Below the pieces are notes generated by a model. It saw nothing but the letters and a program-made list of their open reading frames with translations. It made no database searches and was not told the origin of the DNA. A stretch of 64,000 nt of DNA from Arthrobacter sp. ISL-65 (lineage in GTDB: Bacteria; Actinomycetota; Actinomycetes; Actinomycetales; Micrococcaceae), in NCBI RefSeq assembly GCF_018613795.1, contig NZ_JAGGPN010000011.1, positions 20,575 to 84,574 on the forward strand, given 5' to 3'. Numbering within the stretch: position 1 is the stretch's first letter; every line of letters starts with the position of its first letter. Shown here in pieces: positions 35,347 to 43,481 of this stretch. The position numbers and the translations under genes were made by a program.

Positions 35347-35476
35347 TCCGGCACCACGGACCGGGACTCGGGTAAGCCCCAACGTCCCTGCACCTGCGGT
35401 GTCCATGAGCGGGCTTCTGCTTGTTCTCATGCCCTTCCCGCCGCCGGCTGCGGCGGCCTCAACGCTTAGGAATCCC

Positions 35477-36865
35477 ATGAGCTCAGCCTCTGACACGCAG
35501 ACCCCCACGGACGGTAGCCGGCCGGCAAGCGAGGCCGGAAGGGCGGGCAACGGCTGGCGCCGGGTGCTTGGCGTGCCCTCCCTGGTTCTCCTGGGCCTGG
35601 TCTACATGGTGCCCCTCACCATATTCAGCACCTACGGCATCGTCGTCGAACTGACGGGCGGGCGCCTCTCCGCGGCCTACGCCGCCGCCCTGGTGGTCAT
35701 GCTCTTCACCGCCCGGTCCTACGGCCGGATGGCCCAGGCCTTTCCGTTCGCAGGATCCGCCTACACCTACGCCACAAGGTCATTCGGCGCCGGCCTTGGC
35801 TTCATGGCCGGCTGGTCCCTGCTGCTGGACTATCTGCTCCTGCCGATGATCAACTACCTGCTCATCGGCATCTACCTGAATGCCGCCTTCCCGGCCGTCC
35901 CGGCATGGCTGTTCATGGTCGTATCCATCGCAGCCGTGACCGCACTGAACATCCTCGGGATCACGGCTGTGGCCAGGGCAAACTTCGTGGTGGTGGGGCT
36001 CCAGGCTCTCTTCATTGTGCTGTTCGTCGGTCTCGCCTGGGCCTCCGTCTCGGGAGCGGGAAAGCTGGACCTCCTTGCCCCCTTCACCGGGGTCGACGGC
36101 GCCGAAGGCTTCTCACCGATCCTGGCGGGGTCCGCGATCCTGTGCCTGTCCTACCTGGGATTTGATGCCGTCTCAACCTTTGCGGAGGAGGCAAAGAACC
36201 CGCGGCGGAGCATTCCGCGGGCCATCATGCTGACCACCGTCCTGGCCGGGCTCATCTTCCTGGGGCTGGCCTATGTCAGTCACCTCCTGCTTCCCGTCGG
36301 CACCTTCACCAATACGGACGCCGCGGCTATCGAAGTGGTAGGGGCCGCCGGCGGTAACGTCCTGGTTGCGTTTTTCACCGCCGCGTACATTGCCGGAAGC
36401 CTCGGATCGGCGCTGACTTCGCAGGCCTCGGTTTCGCGAATCATCTACTCGATGGGCCGCGGCCGCGTACTGCCCGCGGTCTTCGGCCGCCTCCATCCGC
36501 GGTGGGGCACGCCTGTGGTTCCGATCATCGTCACGTCGGGAATATCGCTACTGGCCCTGATCCTCGACCTGACGACCGTGTCCTCGCTGATCAGTTTCGG
36601 GGCCCTCGTCGCCTTCTCGGTGGTCAACCTGTCCGTCATCAAGCACTACTTCATCGACGAGAAGAACCGCGGAGCCAAGGGCCTGCTGCACAACCTCCTG
36701 CTCCCGGGAGTCGGCTTCGTGCTGACACTGTGGCTCTGGACCAGCCTGAGCGGGCTCTCGTTCTCGCTTGGCCTCTCGTGGGCAGCACTGGGTCTCGTCT
36801 ACCTGGCCTGCCTCACCCGCGGGTTCCGCCGCCCAACGCCACATCTGCAGCTCGAGGAGGCCTGA
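35477..36865 (+). CDS. APC family amino-acid/polyamine permease
   Basis: A 462-residue membrane protein with twelve predicted helices. The first helix GVPSLVLLGLVYMVPLTIF, the glycine-rich GSAYTYATRSFG in helix 2 and the FLGLAYVSHLLLPVG region are typical of the APC superfamily. I chose ATG 35477 (AGGA upstream) because the extra N-terminus from 35399 is Pro/Ala-rich. It is convergent with the XRE-cupin regulator, 11 bp apart at the stops. It probably imports an amino acid or a nitrogenous compound for the adjacent nitrogen cluster, which is inference. Confidence 0.88.
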   Translation: MSSASDTQTPTDGSRPASEAGRAGNGWRRVLGVPSLVLLGLVYMVPLTIFSTYGIVVELTGGRLSAAYAAALVVMLFTARSYGRMAQAFPFAGSAYTYATRSFGAGLGFMAGWSLLLDYLLLPMINYLLIGIYLNAAFPAVPAWLFMVVSIAAVTALNILGITAVARANFVVVGLQALFIVLFVGLAWASVSGAGKLDLLAPFTGVDGAEGFSPILAGSAILCLSYLGFDAVSTFAEEAKNPRRSIPRAIMLTTVLAGLIFLGLAYVSHLLLPVGTFTNTDAAAIEVVGAAGGNVLVAFFTAAYIAGSLGSALTSQASVSRIIYSMGRGRVLPAVFGRLHPRWGTPVVPIIVTSGISLLALILDLTTVSSLISFGALVAFSVVNLSVIKHYFIDEKNRGAKGLLHNLLLPGVGFVLTLWLWTSLSGLSFSLGLSWAALGLVYLACLTRGFRRPTPHLQLEEA

Positions 36866-36876
36866 CTGAGGGAACC

Positions 36877-37497
36877 CTACTTGGCGGCGACAGCCAGGAA
36901 CCGGATGGGCAGGTCCAGCAGCTCCAGCGGACCGTGCGGGCCTTCGCCGTCCAGGAGCAGGGAGTCACCGGGTTCCATGGTGTATTCATATGCGCCGTGG
37001 CCGTAGATCATTTTGCCGGCGAGCATGTAGATGAACTCAGTGCCGGGGTGCTGGAACAGCGGGAAGACGTCGGACGCGTCGGTCAGTGTCACCAGCGTCG
37101 GCTCGAGGGCGTCGGTCCGGCCCTTAAGGGTCCCCAGTACCCGGTATTCATGCCCGTGCTGGGTTCCGCTGCGCACCGTCAGGCTGCCTTGGCCGTTCTT
37201 GGTGAAGGTGGCGTCCCGGTCCGTGTCCGCGCCGCGGAACAGCGCCGTGACCGGAATTTTCAGCCCGTCCGCCAGGCGCTGCAGTGTGGTCAGGGAACAG
37301 GACGTGCTGGCGGTTTCGATCTTGGAGATCATCGCCTTGGACATGCCTGTCCGTGAAGCCAGCTCCGACGCGGAGAGCCCATGAGCGGTCCGGTAATGGC
37401 GGACCTGGCCGGCGATGATCCGCTCCAGCTTGCCGGCCGCGCCGTCGTCGGTGTTCTCCGGGTGCATGTCCCTCGCTTCGCCAGCCTGATCGGTCAT
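36877..37497 (-). CDS. XRE-family regulator with C-terminal cupin domain
   Basis: A 206-residue repressor/activator. The HTH (about residues 25-80) reads GLSASELASRTGMSKAMISKI, and the cupin (about 110-205) includes FQHPGTEFIYMLAGKMIYG. This PuuR-like layout binds small metabolites and represses amine or amino acid catabolism. Its ATG at 37497 shares one base with the amidohydrolase stop. It is the last gene of the glnT-glx-amidohydrolase operon, so it is probably its own regulator. Confidence 0.9.
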   Translation of the reverse strand: MTDQAGEARDMHPENTDDGAAGKLERIIAGQVRHYRTAHGLSASELASRTGMSKAMISKIETASTSCSLTTLQRLADGLKIPVTALFRGADTDRDATFTKNGQGSLTVRSGTQHGHEYRVLGTLKGRTDALEPTLVTLTDASDVFPLFQHPGTEFIYMLAGKMIYGHGAYEYTMEPGDSLLLDGEGPHGPLELLDLPIRFLAVAAK

Positions 37498-38786
37498 CAA
37501 GCCATCATAGGCGGAGCTTGCAGGTCGGATCCGAGCACCCTGGCCGCTCCCAGCAGGCCCGCGAGGGCATCAGCCAGCGCCGCCGCACCTGCCTCGGCGT
37601 CGGCATCCTCCACCAATTCCTCGGGCGAATGCGATATCCCGGTCGGGTTCCGCACGAACAGCATGGCCGTGGGAAGGTGCCCTGCCAGCACGCCAGCGTC
37701 GTGGCCCGCCCCGGTGTCCAGCACCGGCGCTTCCGGGAGCATCGCCTTGAGCCGGTCACGCAGGCCGGCGTCGAAGTGCACTGTGGCGCTGAGGGATTCG
37801 ACGCCGAACGTCACGGTGCAGTTTTCCTCCGCCGCCATTACCTGGGCATTGAGGTGGATGGATTCCACCAGGGCCGCGGTGACCTCGTCACGCGGATGCC
37901 GGACGTCGATCCACATGTCGGCGCGGGAGGCGATGACGTTTGTCCCGCCGGGCACGGGCTGGAGCCGGCCCACGGTGGCCCGCGCGTCCCGGTACTTCGC
38001 GGCGGTGTCCCGGATACCGATCATGATCTTGGCCGCGGCGATCATGGGATCCCTGCGGTCCTTCATGAGGGTGGTCCCGGCGTGGTTGCCTTGGCCGTGT
38101 ACCGACAGTTTCCACCTGCCGTGGCCCAGGATCGAGGAGCCGATGGCCACCGGCCGGCCGAGATCGGCCAGCCCCCTCCCCTGCTCGACGTGCAGCTCCA
38201 CGAACATGCCCAATTGGCTGAGCGTTTTGTGGTCGGCACCAATGAACCGTGGGTCCTGTCCGTTCGCGGCGGCGACATCTGCGTACGTGTTGCCATCCGC
38301 GTCCTTCAGGTTGCGGGCCGTGTTCGGGTCCAAAGCGCCGGTGAGCAGCCGTGACCCCATGCAGGCGACCCCGAAGCGCGAGCCCTCCTCCTCCGGGAAG
38401 ACGGCGATAGCCAGCGGGCGCCGTGGACGGAACCCGCGGTTTTTCAGGATGTCGACGGCCACGAGCGCGGACGCAACGCCCAGCGGTCCGTCGTACTCGC
38501 CGCCGCCGGGCACCGAGTCAAGGTGACTGCCGGTAACGACGGCGTCGCGGCGAGTTCCGGTCGACGTGTCCCACCACGCCCAGATGATGCCGTTCCCGTC
38601 CGTGCGGACATCCAGTCCGCGCCGTTCGGCCTGCTCCGTGAACCAGCTCCGGAGCTCGGCTTCGGCGGAGGAGAACACCGGCCTGGAGTAGCCGCCGCGG
38701 GCGGCGTCGGTGCCGACGTCGGAAATGTCCCGCAGAAGCCCGGCCACCGTGTCGGTCACGGTAACGGTTGCGGTGGATCCCGGCAT
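37497..38786 (-). CDS. M20 amidohydrolase (allantoate / N-carbamoyl-L-amino acid hydrolase type)
   Basis: A 429-residue di-metal hydrolase releasing ammonia and CO2 from allantoate, ureidoglycine or N-carbamoyl amino acids. The metal ligands are seen in GSHLDSV, GEYDGPLG, FPEEEGSRF, FVELHVEQG and GISHSPEE, in that order. The dimerisation insert lies in the middle (about residues 205-325; VHGQGNHAGTTLMKDRRDP). Its start shares one base with the glxD-like gene stop, and the regulator follows. Its linkage to GlnT and amt points to nitrogen scavenging from a carbamoyl or ureido compound. Confidence 0.9.
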   Translation of the reverse strand: MPGSTATVTVTDTVAGLLRDISDVGTDAARGGYSRPVFSSAEAELRSWFTEQAERRGLDVRTDGNGIIWAWWDTSTGTRRDAVVTGSHLDSVPGGGEYDGPLGVASALVAVDILKNRGFRPRRPLAIAVFPEEEGSRFGVACMGSRLLTGALDPNTARNLKDADGNTYADVAAANGQDPRFIGADHKTLSQLGMFVELHVEQGRGLADLGRPVAIGSSILGHGRWKLSVHGQGNHAGTTLMKDRRDPMIAAAKIMIGIRDTAAKYRDARATVGRLQPVPGGTNVIASRADMWIDVRHPRDEVTAALVESIHLNAQVMAAEENCTVTFGVESLSATVHFDAGLRDRLKAMLPEAPVLDTGAGHDAGVLAGHLPTAMLFVRNPTGISHSPEELVEDADAEAGAAALADALAGLLGAARVLGSDLQAPPMMA

Positions 38787-40150
38787 TACTTCGCTCCGGG
38801 GATCCAGCTGGTGCCGGCGAGCGGAACCCGGGCCATGGCCGACGCCTCGATGGTGAGGGCCACCAGGTCCTCCGGCTCGAGGTTGCGCAGGTGCGACTTT
38901 CCGCAGGCCCGGGCGATGGTCTGGGCTTCCATGGTCAGGACGCGCAGGTAGTTGGCCAGGCGGCGGCCGCCCGCGATGGGGTCCAGCCGGGACGAGAGTT
39001 CCGGGTCCTGCGTGGTGATGCCGGCGGGATCCCGGCCGTCCTGGAAGTCGTCGTAGTAGCCGGCCGCCGATCCCATGGCCGCATATTCCGCGGCGTACCG
39101 GGGGTCGTTGTCGCCCAGCGCAATCAGCGCCGCCGTGCCGATGGCCACCGCGTCGGCACCGAGGGCCATGGCCTTGGCGACGTCGGCCCCGGTGCGGATG
39201 CCGCCGGAGACGATGAGCTGGACCTTGCGGTGCAGGCCGAGTTCCTGCAGCGCCTGGACGGCCTGCGGGATGGCCGCCAGCGTGGGGATCCCGACGTTTT
39301 CGATGAAGACCTGCTGCGTCGCGGCGGTGCCGCCCTGCATGCCATCGACGACGACGACGTCGGCTCCGGCCTTCACGGCCAGGGCGGTGTCGTAGTAAGG
39401 CCGGGACGCGCCGATCTTGACGTAGATGGGCGTCTTCCAGTCGGTGATTTCGCGAAGCTCGCCGATCTTGATCTCCAGGTCGTCCGGCCCGGTCCAGTCC
39501 GGGTGGCGGCTGGCGGAACGCTGGTCGATGCCGACCGGCAGGGTACGCATGCCGGCCACGCGTTCGGTGATCTTCTGGCCAAGCAGCATGCCGCCGCCGC
39601 CGGGCTTGGCGCCCTGGCCCAGAACCACTTCGATTGCGTCGGCTTTCCGCAGATCGTCCGGGTTCATCCCGTAGCGGGAGGGCAGGTACTGGTACACGAG
39701 GTGCTTGGACTGGCCGCGCTCCTCGGGGGTCATGCCGCCGTCGCCGGTGGTGGTGGAGGTCCCCACCTCGCTGGCGCCGCGGCCCAGGGCCTCCTTGGCG
39801 TTGGCGGACAGGGCGCCGAAGCTCATGCCGGCGATGGTCACCGGCGTCTCCAGGTGAAGCGGCTTGGAGGCGTAGCGGTCACCGAGAACGACGTCGGTAT
39901 CGCACTTTTCGCGGTAGCCCTCCAGCGGGTAGCGGGACATGGAGGCGCCGAGGAACAGCAGGTCATCGAAGTGCGGGACCTTGCGCTTGGCTCCCCAGCC
40001 GCGGATATCGTAGACGCCGGTGGCGGCTGCGCGCTGGATGTCGGCGATGGTGGCGCGGTCGAACGTGGCCGATTCGCGCAGGCCCAGTTCTTCGACCTGC
40101 CGTGCGGGGAAGGCGGCCGGAGCGCCCGGGGTCAGGGAGGTGATGGTCAT
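38786..40150 (-). CDS. GlxD-like FMN-binding glutamate synthase domain protein without Fe-S cysteines
   Basis: A 454-residue protein resembling the FMN/synthase domain of glutamate synthase (GltB), as in GlxD or N-methylglutamate synthase MgsC. The FMN core is present (TVEAP-like TPVTIAGMSFGALS, DGGMTPEERGQS, VDGMQGGTAA, SGGIRTGADVAKAMALGADA). The usual CxxxxxCxxxxC [3Fe-4S] motif just before TTQD is replaced by GYYDDFQDGRDPAG (about residues 362-376), so no cluster can bind there. The GlxC-like gene lies upstream and M20 downstream, overlapping by one base. It probably makes glutamate or a related product from the ammonia given by GlxB. Confidence 0.88.
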   Translation of the reverse strand: MTITSLTPGAPAAFPARQVEELGLRESATFDRATIADIQRAAATGVYDIRGWGAKRKVPHFDDLLFLGASMSRYPLEGYREKCDTDVVLGDRYASKPLHLETPVTIAGMSFGALSANAKEALGRGASEVGTSTTTGDGGMTPEERGQSKHLVYQYLPSRYGMNPDDLRKADAIEVVLGQGAKPGGGGMLLGQKITERVAGMRTLPVGIDQRSASRHPDWTGPDDLEIKIGELREITDWKTPIYVKIGASRPYYDTALAVKAGADVVVVDGMQGGTAATQQVFIENVGIPTLAAIPQAVQALQELGLHRKVQLIVSGGIRTGADVAKAMALGADAVAIGTAALIALGDNDPRYAAEYAAMGSAAGYYDDFQDGRDPAGITTQDPELSSRLDPIAGGRRLANYLRVLTMEAQTIARACGKSHLRNLEPEDLVALTIEASAMARVPLAGTSWIPGAK

Positions 40151-40162
40151 GGCGTTGTCCTT

Positions 40163-40894
40163 CTAGTAAGACGTCGAGTTGTGGACGCTGAAGTGGTAAA
40201 GGTTCCGTGCCGAGCCGTAGCGCTTGAACTCCGTGGGGTTGTCGGCGCGGCCGGCGGCGGCAAGCAGCCCGGCCAGCTCCGCCAGGTGCTCGGCCTTCGT
40301 CGGCTTCTCGATGCAGTCCGCGCCCAGGGAGGCAACGGTTCCCTTCACATAGATGCGGGCCTCGTAGATGGAGTCGCCGAGGGCATCCCCGGCGTCCCCG
40401 CAGACCACGAGCCGGCCGGCCTGAGCCATGAAGGCGGACATGTGGCCGATGTTCCCGCCCACCACAATGTCCACGCCCTTCATCGAGATCCCGCAGCGGG
40501 CTCCGGCGTTGCCGTCGATGACCACGAGTCCGCCGTGGCCGGTGGCCGCGGCCGACTGGGAGGCGTCACCTTTCACATGGACCTTGCCGGACATGATGTT
40601 CTCGGCGAGTCCGACGCCGGCATTGCCGTTGACGGTCACCTCGCCTTTTTGGTGCATCCCGGCTGCGTAGTAGCCGGCATGGCCGTTGATGGTGACAGAC
40701 GCCGCGGCATTGATGCCGACGGCGAGGCTGTGCTTTCCGCCCGGGTTTTCGACGGTCCAGGACTGCCCGTCGGCCGCGCCGTGCAGAGCCTGGTTGAGGT
40801 CGCGGACCGGGCTGTCGGCGAGGTCCACGAGGGTGGAAACCTCGTCGGTGACTGTGGCGTAATCCTGTGTCTGGGTTTCGATCAGAGTGACCAT
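40163..40894 (-). CDS. GlxC-like GXGXG-domain protein (GltB C-terminal domain)
   Basis: A 243-residue protein made of the beta-helix GXGXG domain that in intact glutamate synthase carries structural contacts between sites. Repeats are clear: ITINGHAGYYAAGM-like VTINGHAGYYAAGM, VTVNGNAGVGLAEN, VHVKGDASQSAA, VVIDGNAGARCG, IVVGGNIG. No active site is expected. It overlaps the GlxB-like gene by 13 bp and lies 12 bp before GlxD, so the three parts of a split glutamate synthase are made together. Confidence 0.9.
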   Translation of the reverse strand: MVTLIETQTQDYATVTDEVSTLVDLADSPVRDLNQALHGAADGQSWTVENPGGKHSLAVGINAAASVTINGHAGYYAAGMHQKGEVTVNGNAGVGLAENIMSGKVHVKGDASQSAAATGHGGLVVIDGNAGARCGISMKGVDIVVGGNIGHMSAFMAQAGRLVVCGDAGDALGDSIYEARIYVKGTVASLGADCIEKPTKAEHLAELAGLLAAAGRADNPTEFKRYGSARNLYHFSVHNSTSY

Positions 40895-41790
40895 GTGTAG
40901 ACCTTTCCGGGTTCCGGTTCAAAGATGCGGGCTGTTTCGATGCCGGGCAGGGATGCCAGGGCGCGGTATTCCGAGGCCATGGCCACGTAGTCGTCGGTTT
41001 CGGCGATGATGGCCGGCTTGCAGGCGATGGGGTCGCGGACCACTGCCATGCTGTCTGCGGTGGTGACGACGAGCGTGTAGAAGCCGTCAAAGACCTTGCC
41101 CAGATTGGTCAGGGCCTCCTCCAGGGTGTCGCCCTGCTTCAGGCGGGAGGCGATGTAGCGGGCGCCCACCTCGGTGTCGTTGTCGGAGTCGAACACCACG
41201 CCTTCGCGCAGCAGGTCCCGCCGGATGGTGGCGTGGTTGGAGAACGAGCCGTTGTGGACCAGGCACAGGTCATCAGCAACGGAGAACGGGTGGGATCCGC
41301 CGGCGGTGACGGCCGACTCCGTGGCCATCCGGGTGTGGGACAGGCCCTGGCTGCCGGACATGGCCTCCAGCCCATGCTCTGCGGCGATGTCCATCGGATG
41401 GCCCACGCTCTTCATCACGGCAACGTGCTCACCGCGGCCGATGATGGTGGAGTCGGGGAGGGTCTCGCTGACCGCCTTCGCGAGCAGCTCGGTGTCGACG
41501 GCGGAGCTGACGAAGGTAGTATCACCCACCACTTTCACTGCCGTTCCAGCGGAGGCGGGCAGCAGGTTTTCCAGCGCCGCGGCGATTCCCGCCGTCGGCA
41601 GTCCCTGCTCCTTGCCCAGCAGGCTGAGCGTGGAGGTGTTGCCGGAAACGAGGCCCGGGGTGTCGTAGACGGCGAGGCCGGCCGAGTCCGGGCCGCGATC
41701 CACGATCTGGCACATCATCGAGGACAGGAGGCTGCCCATTTGGGAATGCAGCAGGGGGTTGCGCAGCTGCAGCGCGGCGATTCCGCACAT
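40882..41790 (-). CDS. GlxB-like class II glutamine amidotransferase
   Basis: A 302-residue Ntn-type amidotransferase releasing ammonia from glutamine. It begins MCGIAAL, so Cys2 becomes the N-terminal nucleophile after Met removal. DRGPDSAGLAVYD, TRMATESAVTAGGSHPF and VHNGSFSNHATIRRDL carry the conserved glutamine-binding residues. It corresponds to the GltB N-terminal domain, or MgsA/GlxB. It overlaps the GlxC-like gene by 13 bp and starts 42 bp after GlnT. Confidence 0.9.
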   Translation of the reverse strand: MCGIAALQLRNPLLHSQMGSLLSSMMCQIVDRGPDSAGLAVYDTPGLVSGNTSTLSLLGKEQGLPTAGIAAALENLLPASAGTAVKVVGDTTFVSSAVDTELLAKAVSETLPDSTIIGRGEHVAVMKSVGHPMDIAAEHGLEAMSGSQGLSHTRMATESAVTAGGSHPFSVADDLCLVHNGSFSNHATIRRDLLREGVVFDSDNDTEVGARYIASRLKQGDTLEEALTNLGKVFDGFYTLVVTTADSMAVVRDPIACKPAIIAETDDYVAMASEYRALASLPGIETARIFEPEPGKVYTWSL

Positions 41791-41832
41791 TTCAGGGTCC
41801 TTTGCTAGGTGGGTTCTTGGTTCGGGGCCAGG

Positions 41833-43206
41833 TCAGATCGAGGTCAGGTAGGTACGGATCTCCCAGTCGCTCACCTGGTTGTGCCAGGTCAGGAACTCCT
41901 CTTCCTTGGCGTCGGCGTAGTAGTGGCCGATCGACTCGTCGCCACTGAGGCTGGAGAGGATGACGGGGTCCCGGCGCAGGGCTTCGACGGCGTGAAGGAG
42001 CGTTGCAGGCAGCAGGTGGGCATCGGGCCGCGCTTCGCCCGGACCGGAAGGGGCTCCCGGGTCCGTTTCCCTGCTGATGCCGTCCAACCCGGCCTCGATG
42101 GCGGTGGCGATGGCGAGGTAGGGGTTGGCCGAGCCGTCCCCCGAGCGCAGCTCGATCCGCTTTTCGTCCGGCACGCGGACCATGTGGGTGCGGTCGTTGC
42201 CTCCGAAGGAGGCCTTCCGGGGTGACCACGTTGCCCCGGAGGAACTGGTGGTGGCACCGCTGCGCTTGTAGGAGTTAACCGTCGGGGCCAGGAAAGCCTG
42301 GAGCGCCGGGGCGTGCTCGAGGAGGCCGCCGATAAAGGAGTAAGCGAGCTCTGACAACCCAAGGCCGCGATCGCCGTCGTCCCCGGGGAAGAGGGCGTCC
42401 GCGCCTGACCACAGGGACAGGTGGAAGTGCAGGCCCGTGCCGGTGCGGTCGGTGAAGGGCTTGGGCATGAAGGTGGCCGTCATGCCGCGCTGTTCGGCGA
42501 GGATGTTCAGGATGTAGCGCAGGGAGACCACACGGTCGGCTGTTGTCAGCGCGTCGGCGTAGTTGAAGTTCTGTTCGAACTGGCCGGCGGCGTCCTCGTG
42601 GTCGCTGGCGTAGTTGCCCCAGCCCAGGCTGTTCATGGCCATTGAGATCGAGGTGAGGTGCTCATACATGCGGGTGACGCCCCGCGCGTCATAGCAGGGC
42701 CGGGGCGAGTCGTCGCGGGTGTCGGCGGTGCTGAGGGTGCCGTCGGCGTTCTTGTTGACGAGGAAGTATTCCACCTCGGCGCCGATCTTGGCCTGCATCC
42801 CCTTTTCAGCCAGGCGGGCGAGGGTGTTCTTGAGGATGACGCGCGGCGCGTAAGGCCAGGGCTTGCCGCCGACATAGGGATCGCAGTGGATCAGAGCCAG
42901 GCCCTCTTTGATGAACGGCACGGGGGTGAAGGACGCCAGGTCGGGAACGGCAATGAGGTCTGAATCCTGCGGCTTCTGGCCGATGAGGCCGGCAGCGTAG
43001 CCGGCGAATCCCATGGCGCCGGCCTCGAGTTCGTCGGCGGCTTCGACCGGCACCAGCTTGGCGCACGGCTTGCCCGTCATGTCCACGAAAGTGGCCAGCA
43101 GAAAGCGGACATCGTGGGCCTTGGCGATGTCCGCCAGGGCGATCCGCCCGGCTTCCAGCAAAGCGGCGGGCTCCGTTGCTACTTCAGGTGTTGCGAGGCT
43201 TGTCAT
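41833..43206 (-). CDS. glnT: Type III glutamine synthetase-like protein (GlnT / gamma-glutamylmethylamide synthetase)
   Basis: A 457-residue ligase of the GS family. Motifs include AEVEYFLVN (metal ligand Glu), the GTGLHFHLSLW segment, NSYKR, GNDRTHMVRVPDEKRIELR and SANPYLAIATAIEAG. Members make glutamine, or gamma-glutamylmethylamide from methylamine. It heads the operon glnT-glxB-glxC-glxD-amidohydrolase-regulator and is divergent from amt. Classic methylamine genes such as N-methylglutamate dehydrogenase subunits are absent here, so methylamine is only one possible substrate; the neighbouring hydrolase favours a ureido or amino compound. Confidence 0.9.
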   Translation of the reverse strand: MTSLATPEVATEPAALLEAGRIALADIAKAHDVRFLLATFVDMTGKPCAKLVPVEAADELEAGAMGFAGYAAGLIGQKPQDSDLIAVPDLASFTPVPFIKEGLALIHCDPYVGGKPWPYAPRVILKNTLARLAEKGMQAKIGAEVEYFLVNKNADGTLSTADTRDDSPRPCYDARGVTRMYEHLTSISMAMNSLGWGNYASDHEDAAGQFEQNFNYADALTTADRVVSLRYILNILAEQRGMTATFMPKPFTDRTGTGLHFHLSLWSGADALFPGDDGDRGLGLSELAYSFIGGLLEHAPALQAFLAPTVNSYKRSGATTSSSGATWSPRKASFGGNDRTHMVRVPDEKRIELRSGDGSANPYLAIATAIEAGLDGISRETDPGAPSGPGEARPDAHLLPATLLHAVEALRRDPVILSSLSGDESIGHYYADAKEEEFLTWHNQVSDWEIRTYLTSI

Positions 43207-43230
43207 CGGAACTGTCCTGTTCGATTCGGT

Positions 43231-43246
43231 GTTACTGCGGTGAAAA
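43231..43246. promoter_or_regulatory. GlnR-like half-box pair, candidate nitrogen operator
   Basis: GTTAC-N6-GAAAA fits the a-site/b-site pattern known for actinobacterial GlnR. It lies 25-40 bases before the glnT-like start, in the 275-base divergent promoter region shared with amt. Whether this organism uses GlnR is not shown by the window. Confidence 0.4.
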
Positions 43247-43481
43247 CTTGTTGAACCACAGTAGCCAAAACGATGTTACAAAAGTGCGCTCGGTTTGTTA
43301 AATCTGAAAGGCGCACGGAGGCGGCGATCGCAACGCGAAGTTAACCCCGGCGAAACCCACCGACGTTCACTGAGATGAATCATGGTTTCACGTCGGTGAC
43401 CAGCCGCATTGCCGCTTCCCGCTCGGAAGCACCCACCTTCAATGGCCGCGCAGGCCACTTCCGTCCCTGATTGGAGCTTCC

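Noticed and set aside
35399..35476. Longer APC permease start at 35399
   Set aside because: The extra 26 residues are Pro/Ala-rich, the family core starts later, and ATG 35477 has an AGGA ribosome site.
41833..43206. GlnT as a definite methylamine enzyme (gamma-glutamylmethylamide synthetase)
   Set aside because: Similarity alone cannot tell amine from ammonia as acceptor, and the dehydrogenase subunits of the N-methylglutamate pathway are not here.
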